Shown: in pieces, positions 34,976 to 47,308 of the stretch
How positions within the stretch are numbered: the stretch's first letter is position 1
How the letters are laid out: every line of letters begins with the position of its first letter
Assembly: GCA_022829145.1 (NCBI GenBank)
Contig: CM040755.1
Location: 13,207,063-13,271,062 of the forward strand
Length of the DNA: 64,000 nucleotides
DNA from: Albula goreensis
Lineage: Eukaryota; Chordata; Actinopteri; Albuliformes; Albulidae
Reading direction: 5' to 3'
Notes under the pieces: generated by a model
Seen by the model: the letters and a program-made list of their open reading frames with translations, nothing else
Told to the model about the DNA's origin: nothing
Databases searched by the model: none
Program-made: the position numbers and the translations under genes

Positions 34976-36029
34976 CTGTTTCATACTATTAACATTAATG
35001 TGAGAGTCCTTTTTAATTCAGGGGAAAGGACAGCTGAAAAGGAGAGTATAGCACTGCACAAATTCTCACCCATATTCAAACCAACAAACCAAAGTTAACC
35101 AGTGCAGCATCATCCTTGCAAATTCATATAAACTGATGTTTTGAACTGGATTGAAAAGAGAGAAGCATTACCCCCCAGTATGATAAAGATGCTGTTTTAC
35201 CATTTTATAACTACTTTTACCATACATTGCAGTACACCTTTTGAAAATAAATGATCCATATGAACAACATAAGAACATTTGAATGTTTGATGAAGGGTGC
35301 AGACCAGTTTATCCAGACTCGCCATTTTACCTCCAGTCTAAAATGTTAAGTCTGTTCTTGAACAGCCTGAGGGTCTGTCTTTCCTCTACAGGCTCTTGGA
35401 TAAGCCATTAATATGTATTAGTAACTCTGAAAAGTACTTGTTGCTAAATACTTGTTACTGTCAAAGTAATATTACTTTTACCTGATATTTGCATATGCCT
35501 TTGTGTTCTGCTGTCAGAACTCAGAAGTCCTGACTATCTTTGATTGAATCAATGAAAAATTATCCTCAAATATATAACTGCAACCAACAATTAGGCAGTC
35601 TTTTTTATACCAGTTTTCGCATTGTCAAGTGTAATATTGGAAGTTAGATTTTTTCCCAGAGCAAAAGATGGGTTCTTTTGTGGTACTACATGGAACCTTT
35701 AATGAACCATTTGACACGATACAACCTCTAATGGCTGCAAGTAACAAATTGTTTGTTAATTGTTCTATACAGTATAGTAACAATGAACAAAAATGGTTCC
35801 CCTATGATTATGAGAAAATAACCTGTGCAAAAAAAAATTAATTAGAGTGCATCAACAAGAAAAAGGAAACAACAAGAAATCACTTTTGGAAAATTACAGG
35901 TGAGATTATTTGATATATGCTCAGAATGGCCCATGCAGCCCCATGATTACCACCCTTTGGGATGAGTAGGATGTCCACCTTACATAAACTGCAGGAATAC
36001 TGGAGCATTTATGTCAGGAGAAAGGCCCA

Positions 36030-36840
36030 TTAAAGGTTATTTACGAGGGAAAATGTGGAGCAGCACACGGCTGGTTTACGGCTCTCCAAACACGTGTTTC
36101 ATATAGAGGGGTTTTATTTTCAAAATATTGCATCATTTTCCAACGGTGCAATAAAGGAAAAAGATTACGCAGCTCTGTTTTTCTCTCTGAAGAGAGTAGA
36201 GTTACCCAAGTGAAGACTGTGAGAGAATCTGAGTGCTGTACTCCTGTTACATCAGAAAGAAGCCACAAGTGCAGCCCCGGAGGGCGGCTCATCGATCAGT
36301 CTAGGGTTTGGGGGGCAAGCCAGAGGCTGCTCAGGAAAGACAAACAAGCATGCTGTATTCTGATACCTGCCTGGCAAGGTGGGCACCAGATAAAGCAGAC
36401 AGAGCTCTCAAAGCATTGGGGCTGCCAAGCCAACCTCCACATCCCCAGTTTCAATTGTATCCAAGCTGATTATTCACAAGCACACCACCGGCAGCCAATA
36501 CAGAAACGACGCGCTTCGACGGAGATGTGGCACGTTGCAAATCAGCAACCTTTCTGACCTTGTTTGTTGCGTGGGAGAATATCTCTTTTTTATGGCTTTG
36601 TTTTGTTCTGTGCTCTGCCACTGTGATCGGCATAGCATGTGTGCTTCCAGGCAAATCCACCTGCACGATCTACCCACCTACAGTACCCACCAGGCCACTG
36701 TGCTGCAAATGAGCTGTGAAGAGAAAGCCTTTGTGTTTCTCATCAACTTATGCATGAGAACACAGCTTCCACAGCACCGCCACCACTTTGTGCGATGAAA
36801 GAGCCTTCACCGTGGTCGCTCGAGACTGCACTCACAACAC
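36030..36840. promoter_or_regulatory. Long candidate conserved regulatory block
   Basis: About 0.8 kb of CpG-bearing, repeat-free DNA ends just before the Tc1 terminal repeat at 36902. It contains CGGAGGGCGGCTCATCGATC near 36279, GCTGATTATTCACAAGC near 36466, GAAACGACGCGCTTCGACGG near 36502 and GGTCGCTCGAGACTGC near 36814. Frames are open on both strands in several registers (up to 115 codons) with no domain recognised. Confidence 0.33.
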
Positions 36841-36901
36841 ATGGAGAAAAAGCTGAAATATTTTCTCAGAAAACCAGAAGCACATAAAATTGAAAATAAT
36901 T

Positions 36902-37565
36902 CAGTACCAGTCAAAAGTTTGGACACACCTACTGAGAATTATATATTTGTCTTTCTTTTAGCCCTTTTCACCTAAATGGTTATGTTAAAATAACAGAAAT
37001 GTGTTCCTCACATTAATATAAATAGTCATATTTATGTCTACGCAAAATATTTTTCTAAGACAAAAGTTTTTATTGGAAAAAATGGTCTTTTGAGCCACTT
37101 CCCCTGTTTTGTGGTTATAGGTACAAAATATTAACAAACACAGTGATTGCAGGTGCCACAAGCACTATATATTATCCTGAAAACCTTCTTTCCTCGTGTA
37201 AACACCTAAGATAATCATTTAAGTTGTGACAAGGTAGAGTGGATACCAAGGCACCTATTTTGTAGAAAGCTTTCAGTTTTTGTTGTAATATTCAATAATA
37301 TGGCAAGAACAGCTGAACTGTGCAAAAAGAAATATCAGCCCATAATTACTTTGATAAATGATAGCCAATCATTTAGGAAAATCACAAAAACTGAAAGTTT
37401 CTTCAAGTGCCAGAGGCCAAAGCCATTTAAACACTACAGTGAAACAGAAGATCTCCTTTTTCAGCGACACGCCATCCCATCTGGTCAATGCCCAGTTTGA
37501 AATATCATTGGCAAAACAATGATATTTTTAAAAGGAAAAAAAGACCATCAGTTTGACACCTGGTT
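36902..37565 (+). mobile_element. Tc1/mariner element, 5' part only
   Basis: The left terminal repeat CAGTACCAGTCAAAAGTTTG (from 36902), followed by GACACACCTAC, is the familiar start of a fish Tc1 family. About 370 bp of leader separate it from a transposase start at 37300. The coding part stops after roughly 90 residues and no right terminal repeat is found downstream, so the copy is 3'-truncated. It is inserted beside the candidate regulatory block that ends near 36840. Confidence 0.8.
37300..37560 (+). pseudogene. Tc1 transposase N-terminal fragment
   Basis: The frame starts MARTAELCKKKYQPIITLIN and continues SQSFRKITKTE. This matches the Tc1 family start MARTAQISKEKRQSIITLRHEGQSIRKISRTLKVSSSAV (first helix-turn-helix of the paired-like domain). 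After a frame change the nucleotides still follow VSSSA and KHYSET (family KRYDETGS). A KGKKRPSV stretch near 37530-37553 corresponds to the GRPR-type AT-hook-like RKGRPRV segment. The catalytic domain is absent. An 11-bp perfect inverted repeat (37500-37510 with 37517-37527) lies in the decayed part. Confidence 0.85.
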
Positions 37566-40114
37566 TACACCTTTTATAGTCACAAAAGTACTGTCCTCTC
37601 ACTTGCTTTGTGATCTATCATCAATGGCACCGATGCATAAAGACAAAATCACTCCATGAAACAAATTACACAGCAGAGAGTTATTGCTTTCAAATGGAGT
37701 TTCCACATTGGCAGCTCTGAGAGGGACTGAAGTCCTGTAAAATGTATCTTTAGTAACCATAAGCAGTTTTTCCCATTGACAGCGTGGCACATGAACCATT
37801 TCAGATGGTGCTACAAAGTTTAGCAGAGGCAATTCACAATCACGATTTTATGATGGAGATTAAATAGCATGTCCTTGTTTGCACAGGATATTTAAATATT
37901 GATGCCTGTCAACTGAGACATTGTTCGTGATCCTACATTGGATCTTGGCCCTTGAACCTTACTTAGCTGAATGCAAGCCAAATGTATTTGTGCATGCAAA
38001 AGCTGTTTAAAAGTGGAAACAAGCATTTCAAAGACTGTTTATTAAGCTGACAATATTTATGCAGATGTAGTAGTAATTCCCTGTGCTTGTTAATGAGCTA
38101 TGGGGCTATATTTTTCAGGATACAGCTACAGGTGGCTAATGCAGACCAAAAAAAGGATCTAAAGGCTAAATCAAACTGGTAATACCTTGGTAGGGAGTTG
38201 AAGGTGTGGCCAAGTTGTGACTATGAGCTGGCCAATCAGAATGCTTTCCATGCACTGTCGATAGGAGTGCTTGCATCATATATCCTCATGTTTGTTAGTG
38301 CAATTCAAGCTGTACATGTACATGTACAACTGTCCATTATAATTGCCTTAAATTTTATTCAAGCTTTTCTGCAAATAACTTCTCAACTAAAGTTTTTTTG
38401 ACTACATGTATGATGACTGTAATTTATGTTGTTCCACTTTTTAAGCTATTTTTAGCAGTATAACAATTTAATACTAAAAATGTATACAAATGTTTTGGGT
38501 GCACTTTTGAATCATTAAAATTGCATTGTTCCTGGCAATGAATAATGGGAGAGCCCCATCACACCATCTGTGCTGTCCAAACTTCGAAAAATAGAAGTTG
38601 TGAATATCCAACATCAGCTCAATATCATCAAAACCAAAACCATTCTGTTTGAAAGCTATGGATACCATTTTTTTCATGTCATTCACATTGGGTACAATGT
38701 ATTGTATTTTAATTCATTGTAATTGCCTCCAAGAAGCTATAAAGATTGATATAAATATCTTTGGGGCAACTGACTTTTTTTTTTTTTTTTTGCATTTGCA
38801 CAACAATACCAAAATTTCAGTAATTAACTACATGTGCCCACAATGCTACTTCTCTGCCAAAATAGACATTTATGAGGTTTTTTGTTTAATGGAGCCAAGA
38901 TCTGCCAAACAGAGACATCAGGATCACACAGCTTGATTTCATGATGGGAAGTATATCTTGAAGAAGGAGGAATATCAATGGTTTTCACAAGGAAAAGGTG
39001 AAGTTCAAAAATTAAATTCTATTTTTTTGAAAGTAATGGCATAATGAATGACACCTGTAAATCATAGTACATATTGAGATACTCCAATGAGCATTTATTA
39101 GATTAGCCTTGTGTCATTTAACTCATCCACATTACAGACCCTCCAAATTAAAGATATTCCAAATTAACCTTAACAAAGCTGTGCCTACATATTTACCTAA
39201 CACGTTAAAGGGCATTACAATCATGCAAACTGTTGTACAAGGACAAGTGCAGTGTCCAAATTCATTCCTCACAAGGAGTGATTTGTAAAAGGAATTTACT
39301 GGGAGCCTGTGAACCAGAAAATGTGAGACCAGGGAGACATGTGTATTGGTTTACAATTAGGATTAACATACATTTTAAAGGGGATTTAAACAAGCCAATA
39401 TTGCAATTACTGTAAAGTCAACAGAGTAAAGGGAAATAAATATGCATTAGCAATATTATCTGGGATTAAATGCAAGAATTTACTGTTGGCTTTGTCCTTG
39501 TGATTATGAGAAACAAACAGACTGGGCTAAGTGCAAGTTCAATGAATTTTCCAGATCATTTGTGTGTCGCCCACAACTCCACGGCACAACATTAGTATGC
39601 ATTTTCAGAAATATACACATTCTGAGCTCTGCCTCTATTCTGTGTGTTTCTTAGAGGCATCCGACTTTAATAGTGATAAAATACTCAATATTTTTTGAAT
39701 GTGTCTATTTTGTGTCTGTAAAAACAATCAAATATATGGGTTTTGTGACTGAAATTACCAAAAAACAAATCTTTGTGTGCCTCACATCTGCACCATACAA
39801 GATTTGGTGTTTGAATACCCAACAAAATATAAGTATCCTGCGTTTTACTGCCAGAAATGTCAAGAAAAGCATGTTTAAATGTAACAGCAGGTTGCATATG
39901 CACGTGTGGCCACATTGTCACTTCATTTGAATGTTAATGTGGCCCACATGCCTAGCCTTCCTGGTGTAAATGCTGAATGACTTCATTTACTGAACTCAAA
40001 AATGACACATTATCATGAACATTTCAAAGTGTCTGAAAGTTATGGAAAGTGCTTATGAATAATCAGTAATCGTCCCCATTTAGTGTTACTATGTATAGGC
40101 GAAGCAGATATGTT

Positions 40115-40152
40115 TGAAGGCGGTGCACTTCGCCAAGGGTGCACAGCCTTCA
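40115..40152. repeat. 14-bp inverted repeat, one mismatch, 10-nt loop
   Basis: TGAAGGCGGTGCAC (40115-40128) faces GTGCACAGCCTTCA (40139-40152) with a single mismatch around the loop TTCGCCAAGG. It is GC-richer than its surroundings. Confidence 0.75.
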
Positions 40153-40552
40153 AGGGTGAAGACCAGAGCAAAACTTGCATCAGGGAAGTTTCTGTTTGTG
40201 TCATCAGAGAAGCACCAGTCAAACATCACATTTGTTTTCATGTAAAACATCCCAAATTTATCTTGCTGAATATCTCAACATAGGTCTATTGCTTTAGTCA
40301 AATGTATTATTGAGGCAGACTCAAAGTTTATATTTTCCGAGTGCAGAAAAATAAACACTGATAACTTGGGTTAAATACAACTTGCTTTAAGAAAGATTAT
40401 GTTATAAGGTTTTGGTGTATATATCTGAAGGAACCTTTCTTGAGAAAAAAAAGAAAAAATTCTTGAGTTTTAATTGTTTTCACAAACTGCACTGCCGATG
40501 AGTTCAGTAAGATATGTATAGTTCATATATTTTCTATAGAAATGGCAAATGG

Positions 40553-40591
40553 CAAGGCCTAACCACACATCAGTTGGGTGGTTAGGCCTTG
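40553..40591. repeat. Perfect 14-bp hairpin with imperfect extension
   Basis: CAAGGCCTAACCAC (40553-40566) and GTGGTTAGGCCTTG (40578-40591) pair perfectly around an 11-nt loop. The flanks ATGGCAAATGG and ACTTGCAT can extend the stem imperfectly to about 40542-40599, giving a fold of roughly 58 nt. It lies in an AT-rich region with no recognised transposon ends. Confidence 0.8.
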
Positions 40592-41127
40592 ACTTGCATA
40601 ACTGCTGAAGACCATTATTACGGAGCCATTATAATCTCAATGTGTCAATCCTGTTATGAGCAATAAGAAAGATTACACATAAACACCAGCCTTCATTACT
40701 CTGTGTATGTCTGTTCACTGAGCCAGAGGAAAGTGTGAGTATGTAGATGTGGGTGTACATGTGTGTGTGTTTACATATATGTGTATATGGGTGGATTGGT
40801 ATATGTATCATGAACATAGCTCTGAGCAAAAAGAAATTGTAATCGCACTTCCTCATAAACAGCATGGGTCTTATAAATTGCATGTGCCCTCATTAAAGTG
40901 GGAGGAATAAGCTTGCAGGGTTAATAGTGATTTATAATGTAGGTCCCAGCTGCACTCCATGCGCCTTTATTAGACAACATTGAGCCACACTGCTAACTGG
41001 AAGACACTTGTGTGATACAATTCAACACTTTAACGCATATCATTTGCAGGCACCTTAATCCTTACTTAAAATGCAAATTGCCCAGCTCCACCAGAAGTCA
41101 CTAATATATCACAGATCCTTGACAAGG

Positions 41128-41153
41128 TTATTATTTATTTATTTATTTATTTA
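41128..41153 (+). repeat. TTTA microsatellite
   Basis: About six tandem ATTT units. Confidence 0.9.
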
Positions 41154-43900
41154 GCCATTTTTAATTTTGTAAACCCAGGCACATCATTCGGTTACCAAGA
41201 AGGAGATGAGAAAAGGGCAAATCCAGTGCAATCATGTTCTGAATGCAGACTGTAATGGCAAATACAGACTGCTACCAAACAGAAGCATTGATGGTTTTAT
41301 AGTCATTGCATTTCTCATTGGAAGTTGCCATTCCACCACAAGAGGTCTTTTTAAAATATGCTGTATTTTTTATTTAACCATCGCATTAGATCTGTCACAT
41401 AAAGAGTAATTCTATACAGAGCATATTAATAATGGAAATGGTGCTGTGCCCTGTCTAAGACAAACACAGGTAATGAAAAATGTACATGCAGTAATAAACA
41501 GTCCATTCCATCGCAGAAGGTGATTAATGTCCATTGCCCAGCAGCCAAAAATTTACATTTTGCCAAGTAATGAGTTATGAATCATCTTTGCATTAAAACT
41601 TCCACATTTTCAATATATAATACCACAATATTTTTATAATGCATTCCCATCAGTGAGCTCAATCAACTCCTTTAAAAACTTGAGTTTTAAACATTTAATA
41701 CTATTTTATATAATCTTTTAAGATGTTCACAATACCAAAACATGCAATGCCAGTGTCTATTTACAAATACAGTATGTGTGTAATTAAAGCTGCATGAAAG
41801 TTCATATCAGGACTGTGTAAGGTTTATACATGCATACAGCTGTGTCTTTGAAGTGTTCCTTTAAGTTCATAAGGCGTAATGAAGAATGTTTAGACGTTAT
41901 ATCCAATATAAAATGATGATACTTATTCAGTTCTTCACTTTTCCAAATAGCTCTTTATTTCAAATATCACTATTATAGAAAACTTAATCTTGCTTCTGGC
42001 ACTTCACTGCACTCTAATTCACACAGAATTCATCTGATCTCTGAGGGATGGAGGAGGAATGAAAATTTCAGTTTCATCTTGTGTAAAATCAAGACACTAG
42101 ACCTTCAGACAGCAGTTCCTATACAATGGGCTCATTTTTTGTTGTTTTCAAAGTCGCTTTACACCTGAGACACATTTTTCAATAGGTCACCGAGAATTTC
42201 ATTTCCGTCTGCAGCGCTTCTAATAGGTTGCAGGTAATACTGTGCTGGTGCCCTTGTTACACTGCTGTGTGTACCAGCAGCTGTGTGGGAGTTTCAGGAG
42301 GCTTAAAAATAATAAAGTGCAGCAGGAAGTATTGCATGGCATCCCACAAGTGCAGAGCCAGGAGTTTGTTACAATGTTCCATAAACAAGCCTTTGAGTCT
42401 GACACAAGATCCCATTCACAAACAGCGCTGAAAAACTATGATTCACATTCAAGATGATTGCTTTGTTGCTTAACAAAAAGGTACAGAAGGCTGGTGCTGA
42501 CTTTACATCCATTTATAAGGATATAAACCTTCTGCAGCTCAAAAATTAGCCCTAAGGCTTCATTGTATGCTGATGGCATCTAGAGCAGAATGACTGTCTG
42601 CCTTAGGGATGAAACTTTTATCTCCAATTTCCTGAAGAGAAAAACTAATAGAAAACAAAAACATTTAATGTACACATGAATGTTGTATCATACACATAGT
42701 TTCTACCAAAAACTATGCTATAGCTTCCAGCAATGTCACCTGTCTGAGAAAAAGCAAAAAGATAATTTATTTCAGGCTATCTTGTACATTCTTATGCACT
42801 GATATGTACACTGATAACTGAGTCACAATATGCACAAAGTGCACATTCATAAAAAACAATGACATATAATCAATATCAAATAATGGAATATATTGTATAG
42901 AAATCTGTCAAGTTTCAGTTAAGAAAGTGACTACTGCACAGGGAAACTTTTCTGAAGAGCATGTCCACAGTATGAGCAGTTATGGTTATGCAAGAGTCGA
43001 AAACTGGAAGTGTGAAATAGTAGGACCCAATTGTGCAAGCCAGCTATTAAACATTCCAAATTCTATGAATAGTAAACAGTACATCTTTCATACTAATCAC
43101 GGATGTTTAAACCAAGAGCGCATCAATTAAATCTGCCAATACTGCCAATTATTGACTATGAGAAATCATAGTTACTGCATTAGTGGAACATGAAATAGCA
43201 TCATTATTTCTGCTGGGTATTTATTAGCATTTAAAGTGTATCAGCAGGAAAGAATGTGAACTTTTAAATGGTATGCCAAGTTCTCAAGACGTGCAGCAAA
43301 TTTTAGAAATGGGAGAAAATAACCCTGTTCTGCTTAGTCATTCCTGTATTTAAGAACTACCATTTTCTGTTGCACCAATTTACAAACATTACCATTTAAC
43401 AAGGGAACATAAGAAGAGATGTTCTTACAGGGCACGCAAAAATAGTGAAACCTTGATTTTTATAAGCGTGTGATTAACATAATCCAGCCCTTCAAGATTA
43501 CATCTGAAAGACTCTTTCATATTATTGAGCATTCTAAAATGGCCATTTTAAATGCTAACTGACTCTCAAAGAGGGGGATCATCCTGCTCTCACACTGACC
43601 CTTACCCCAAAGTTCTATCACAATTTGCATATAACTTCTGTCTGAAGCCTTGAAGAATTCTTTACAAGAATCTAACAATGACTCATCCGTTAACATTTAT
43701 TCCACAAACATTAAACTTCAGAGTACATTAGGCAGAGAGTTTTCCTTGAAACTATGCAACAAAGGCACAAACTACATTTTCTGCCCCAGCAGCAGTCTTG
43801 GCAATGGGCATAGATAATTAGTTGCTAATTATAACACTGCTGGGTGGCAAAAGTGTTGTTAGTATATCATTAAATGGGGACAAAATACGAAAGCAACAGC

Positions 43901-45948
43901 TTCACCTAGAGAGGAGAGCAGTGCATTCCATTGTGAGGGACTGAAAAGTGCCTGAAATTCATCCGGAGGGTTCATGGTAAAATTGCAGAGTGCGCTGAGC
44001 AGTTACATCCCTGTGGAGGGAAGAACTGCCCGCAAAATCACAACTGTACAATTACTCTGAGTCTTCCCTGGCATCTAAAATGCAGCTGTTCAGACTGCAG
44101 CTTGGTTCCTAGAATTTGGACCAGGCAACTGCTTGTCGGCTGGTGCCTGTTGAGTAGTTAAGGGAGCATGTGTGTCATAGTAACCTGTAGGAGTCAGAAG
44201 ATGGCTTGCACCAGCCATACACTAAGGATAAGATAAAGTCAGTTGTGTCCTCCCATCGCAGATATCCATTCATACCTGGCTCAAACAAGCAATGTTTAAG
44301 CTATATGGCTTTGTCAACATTCGGATCAAACTTATTTACCATCTATGGTGCCCAGGAGCCCTTTATATAAAGTCTAATGTTTTTTAGAAAATCCTTTTTT
44401 ATACTTCATTCTACTGCAGGTCCCATCGTAGAGGTCACTGCAAACTACACAAATACATTTGTAAATACATTTCAATCTGCCTGGCCATCGCACCCTTCTG
44501 ACCCCTTCCCACCAAGTCAAATCCATCCATTAGAGGTACTTTTACTGAAGACAGAAAGACATTTTTCAGAACATCCTTAATCATCATATGTACCTGTGGT
44601 GGCATGAGGGAAGTTAACATTGTCTTATGAATTATTCTATGGCATTATGTAAACACAATGACATTAATGTGGCTTTTGATCAATGTTGGGCTTTTATTCA
44701 TTTTTGTATGATGTAATTACCATATGTTCCTCTTTAGAGTGATGGATAGGCCTAATGTTATTGCAGATGTATGCTCTTACTTTTGCACAGCTTTTCACCT
44801 TCATGTTTTCATTGTAATTCTGCCTCCTCTGTATCTTTGTTAGGGTTGCTCTTTTTACTGATGCAAAGTGATGCACAGTGGATTTACTTTAAAATATTTA
44901 TTTGCTGTATTTACTGTCATTGCACATTGGTATTTGCTTGTATCATAATGTAAATTAAACAGGGAAAAAAATGTTGTTTATGTACAGTAGATGAAGCAAT
45001 AAATGATGGTGACAGACATAAAGTGAAAACCCCTCTAGTGAAAGAGATGCTAAAACAGAAAAGCAGAAGAAAATATTCCCAAACTAAATGTTTTGTTAGC
45101 ACACACACACATTTTGCACTATTGCACCCCAGAAAGGTATTACTTTTGACAACAGTCCATCCTCATTCATCAACCTCCACATCCTGGCTGAGCCAGGTGT
45201 ATATATATATATATATATCCCAACTACCTCATTTGTGCAAAGGTGGCAAGTCATTACATACGTTCTATTAATATACCCATCCCATTAGACACCAGTATAC
45301 AAAGAAACACCTTCCCAAGACTAGTATTTAACTCCTGCTAAAAAATGATCAAAAAGCTGTCCACACAAAACTCACAATGCTGTACACATAATGTGTTTTA
45401 CTTTCACAGAAGAAAAAAACTGGACCCCACAGCTGTGCTGATACTTTCAAAAATATTGATGTGTGTAAATAATTTCAGCCCACGTTTTCATGATGAAATT
45501 GTATGCACAATTTACATTTTCAACCACGTTAATGAGCAGCAGTGAATTAAACAGAACAAGTAGTGGTCATAACCATAAGAAAGAAACATTCACAAGCAAT
45601 GCTTTAGACAAATCATGGCATTAACAGTGTTCTGCAGTACTGTGGCAGGGATGAAACACTATTGCTAGAACTGCCATTCAAAAGTAGAAAAAAAGGACCA
45701 TGACGGTGTGGGCTATAAGCCACATTATCACAGTTTGGCAGGAGCTAATATGGCACAATACATCAAAGACCTACGTCAGCTGCAACAGGAACACTACTAC
45801 CACAGGTACATGCTGAACATGCTAATATATGCAAGTATATTGTTATGATGGATGGTGCACACCTATGGGTAACATAAAATCCATGTAGAAATGAACCTGA
45901 CCACAGTCCAATCCACATATTATACACAAGAAGATGATTGTGCTTATA
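43901..45948. other. Intergenic DNA with an AT microsatellite
   Basis: A balanced patch lies at 44050-44230 (CTGCAGCTTGGTTCC, TTGTCGGCTGGTGCC), otherwise AT-rich filler. A TA dinucleotide repeat spans 45200-45218. No gene is recognised. Confidence 0.45.
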
Positions 45949-46003
45949 TAATAATAATAAGAAGAATAAGAAGCAGAGGAAGAAAAAGAAGAGGAAGAAA
46001 AGA
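45949..46003 (+). repeat. AAT to GAA purine-rich tract
   Basis: ATAATAATAAG grades into GAA/GGA units, an imperfect purine microsatellite that adjoins the next candidate block. Confidence 0.8.
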
Positions 46004-46009
46004 ATGCGG

Positions 46010-46490
46010 GGTTGGAAACATTGTCTTTTAAATGGCTCTATTACCTGTGCTACACACTCTGTCAGTCATGACAGTGATGCATCTCTCCCATCCACTCCAA
46101 CCACTGCAAAATTCTGATCGACTGATGCTGCTGACTGCAAGAACTACAGGCAGAGAGCAGGGGCGGCGGTGGGGGTTGGGGGGCTCTTTTCAAATGGTGA
46201 TGATGACTTAGAGGCAGACAAAATTACAACATGACTGAGTGGGAAGAGGTCTGCCCACAGCCACATCAGGCTGCTTGGTGTGATTCATTCTGGTAATGGG
46301 AATAAGAGCGGCAGGATACTTATCACAATATCAAATGAGTCCTGAAAGACTCAGCACATTCAGGGCACCTCCAATGAGTATTACGTCTCCCCTGTCCCCT
46401 GCGTGTGTGTGAATTTAATCATTAATTTATGTCTCAGACCAGGTGATCAAAACCTGCCTGTGAGTGCAGCAAACCTTATCACTTTTTGGC
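46010..46490. promoter_or_regulatory. Candidate conserved block with G-rich core
   Basis: A repeat-free block of balanced composition. It contains a G-rich core at 46160-46183 (runs of 4, 5 and 6 G) that could form a G-quadruplex with a short fourth run. It also has GTCAGTCATGACAG near 46061 and AATTTAATCATTAATTTATG near 46412. There is no open frame of note. Confidence 0.3.
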
Positions 46491-47234
46491 AGAAAAGTTT
46501 CTTTCCATTATTTAATTATTTTATTCTCTTAGAGTTAATATTGTCACCACCTTTATCAGTGTCATTTCCATTGTGATGATAATTATCATAATGATCTGCA
46601 GGCTTTTAGCATGATACGTTCCTTTTGGCTTGTTGGCTCTGTTTTGTTTGCTCTGACATCCCTATAGCTTCACAAAGCTGCTTTGATATGACATAGCTGC
46701 TCACTGCACTGTCTGTGTTCCTCACACTTAAAAAAATTAGAGTATAAAGCTGTGAATAAATAACTAATGGGATCGCTGCTTTGAGAAGGGAGTGAGAATC
46801 ACACTAACATCCTGAATGCTTGTCCTGCTAAAAAGATCGAGATTACCATTCAGAATATGCACAAGAACAATGCTATTCAAATGCTGTCTGCATCCCATGG
46901 ATGGATCCATACCCCACGCAGACTGATGGGATGACAAATTCTGTATCTGTTTATTTTCCGTGTAGTATTGTTTCTTAATGTTGCCTCACAGAAGTCTCAA
47001 ATGTACCTGTTTCAAAGGAGTGGGGTGTGAACAAAGGTCAGCGCTGTACTATGAATAAAACATGGGGAATGCATCACCTCTCACCCTACAGCTCCATGCA
47101 GGAATTTTTATTGACACCTGCAGTAAGCCTTGACAGGTATGATGAATATGGCCACTGAACACACCACACAAGCACAAGCACTTGAAATAACTCAAACATT
47201 TTGCAAAAAGGCATTTAAAGTGTGAGTGTGGGCA

Positions 47235-47308
<74 letters not shown>

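Larger units (their letters stand above)
37566..43900. other. Long AT-rich intergenic stretch
   Basis: No gene is recognised across about 6 kb. Contents include a 17-base poly-T at 38775-38791, a palindromic TGTACATGTACATGTACA near 38313, two hairpins at 40115-40152 and 40553-40591 (listed separately), a TG-rich patch at 40735-40790 and a TTTA microsatellite at 41128-41153. Short frames have no family resemblance. Confidence 0.5.
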
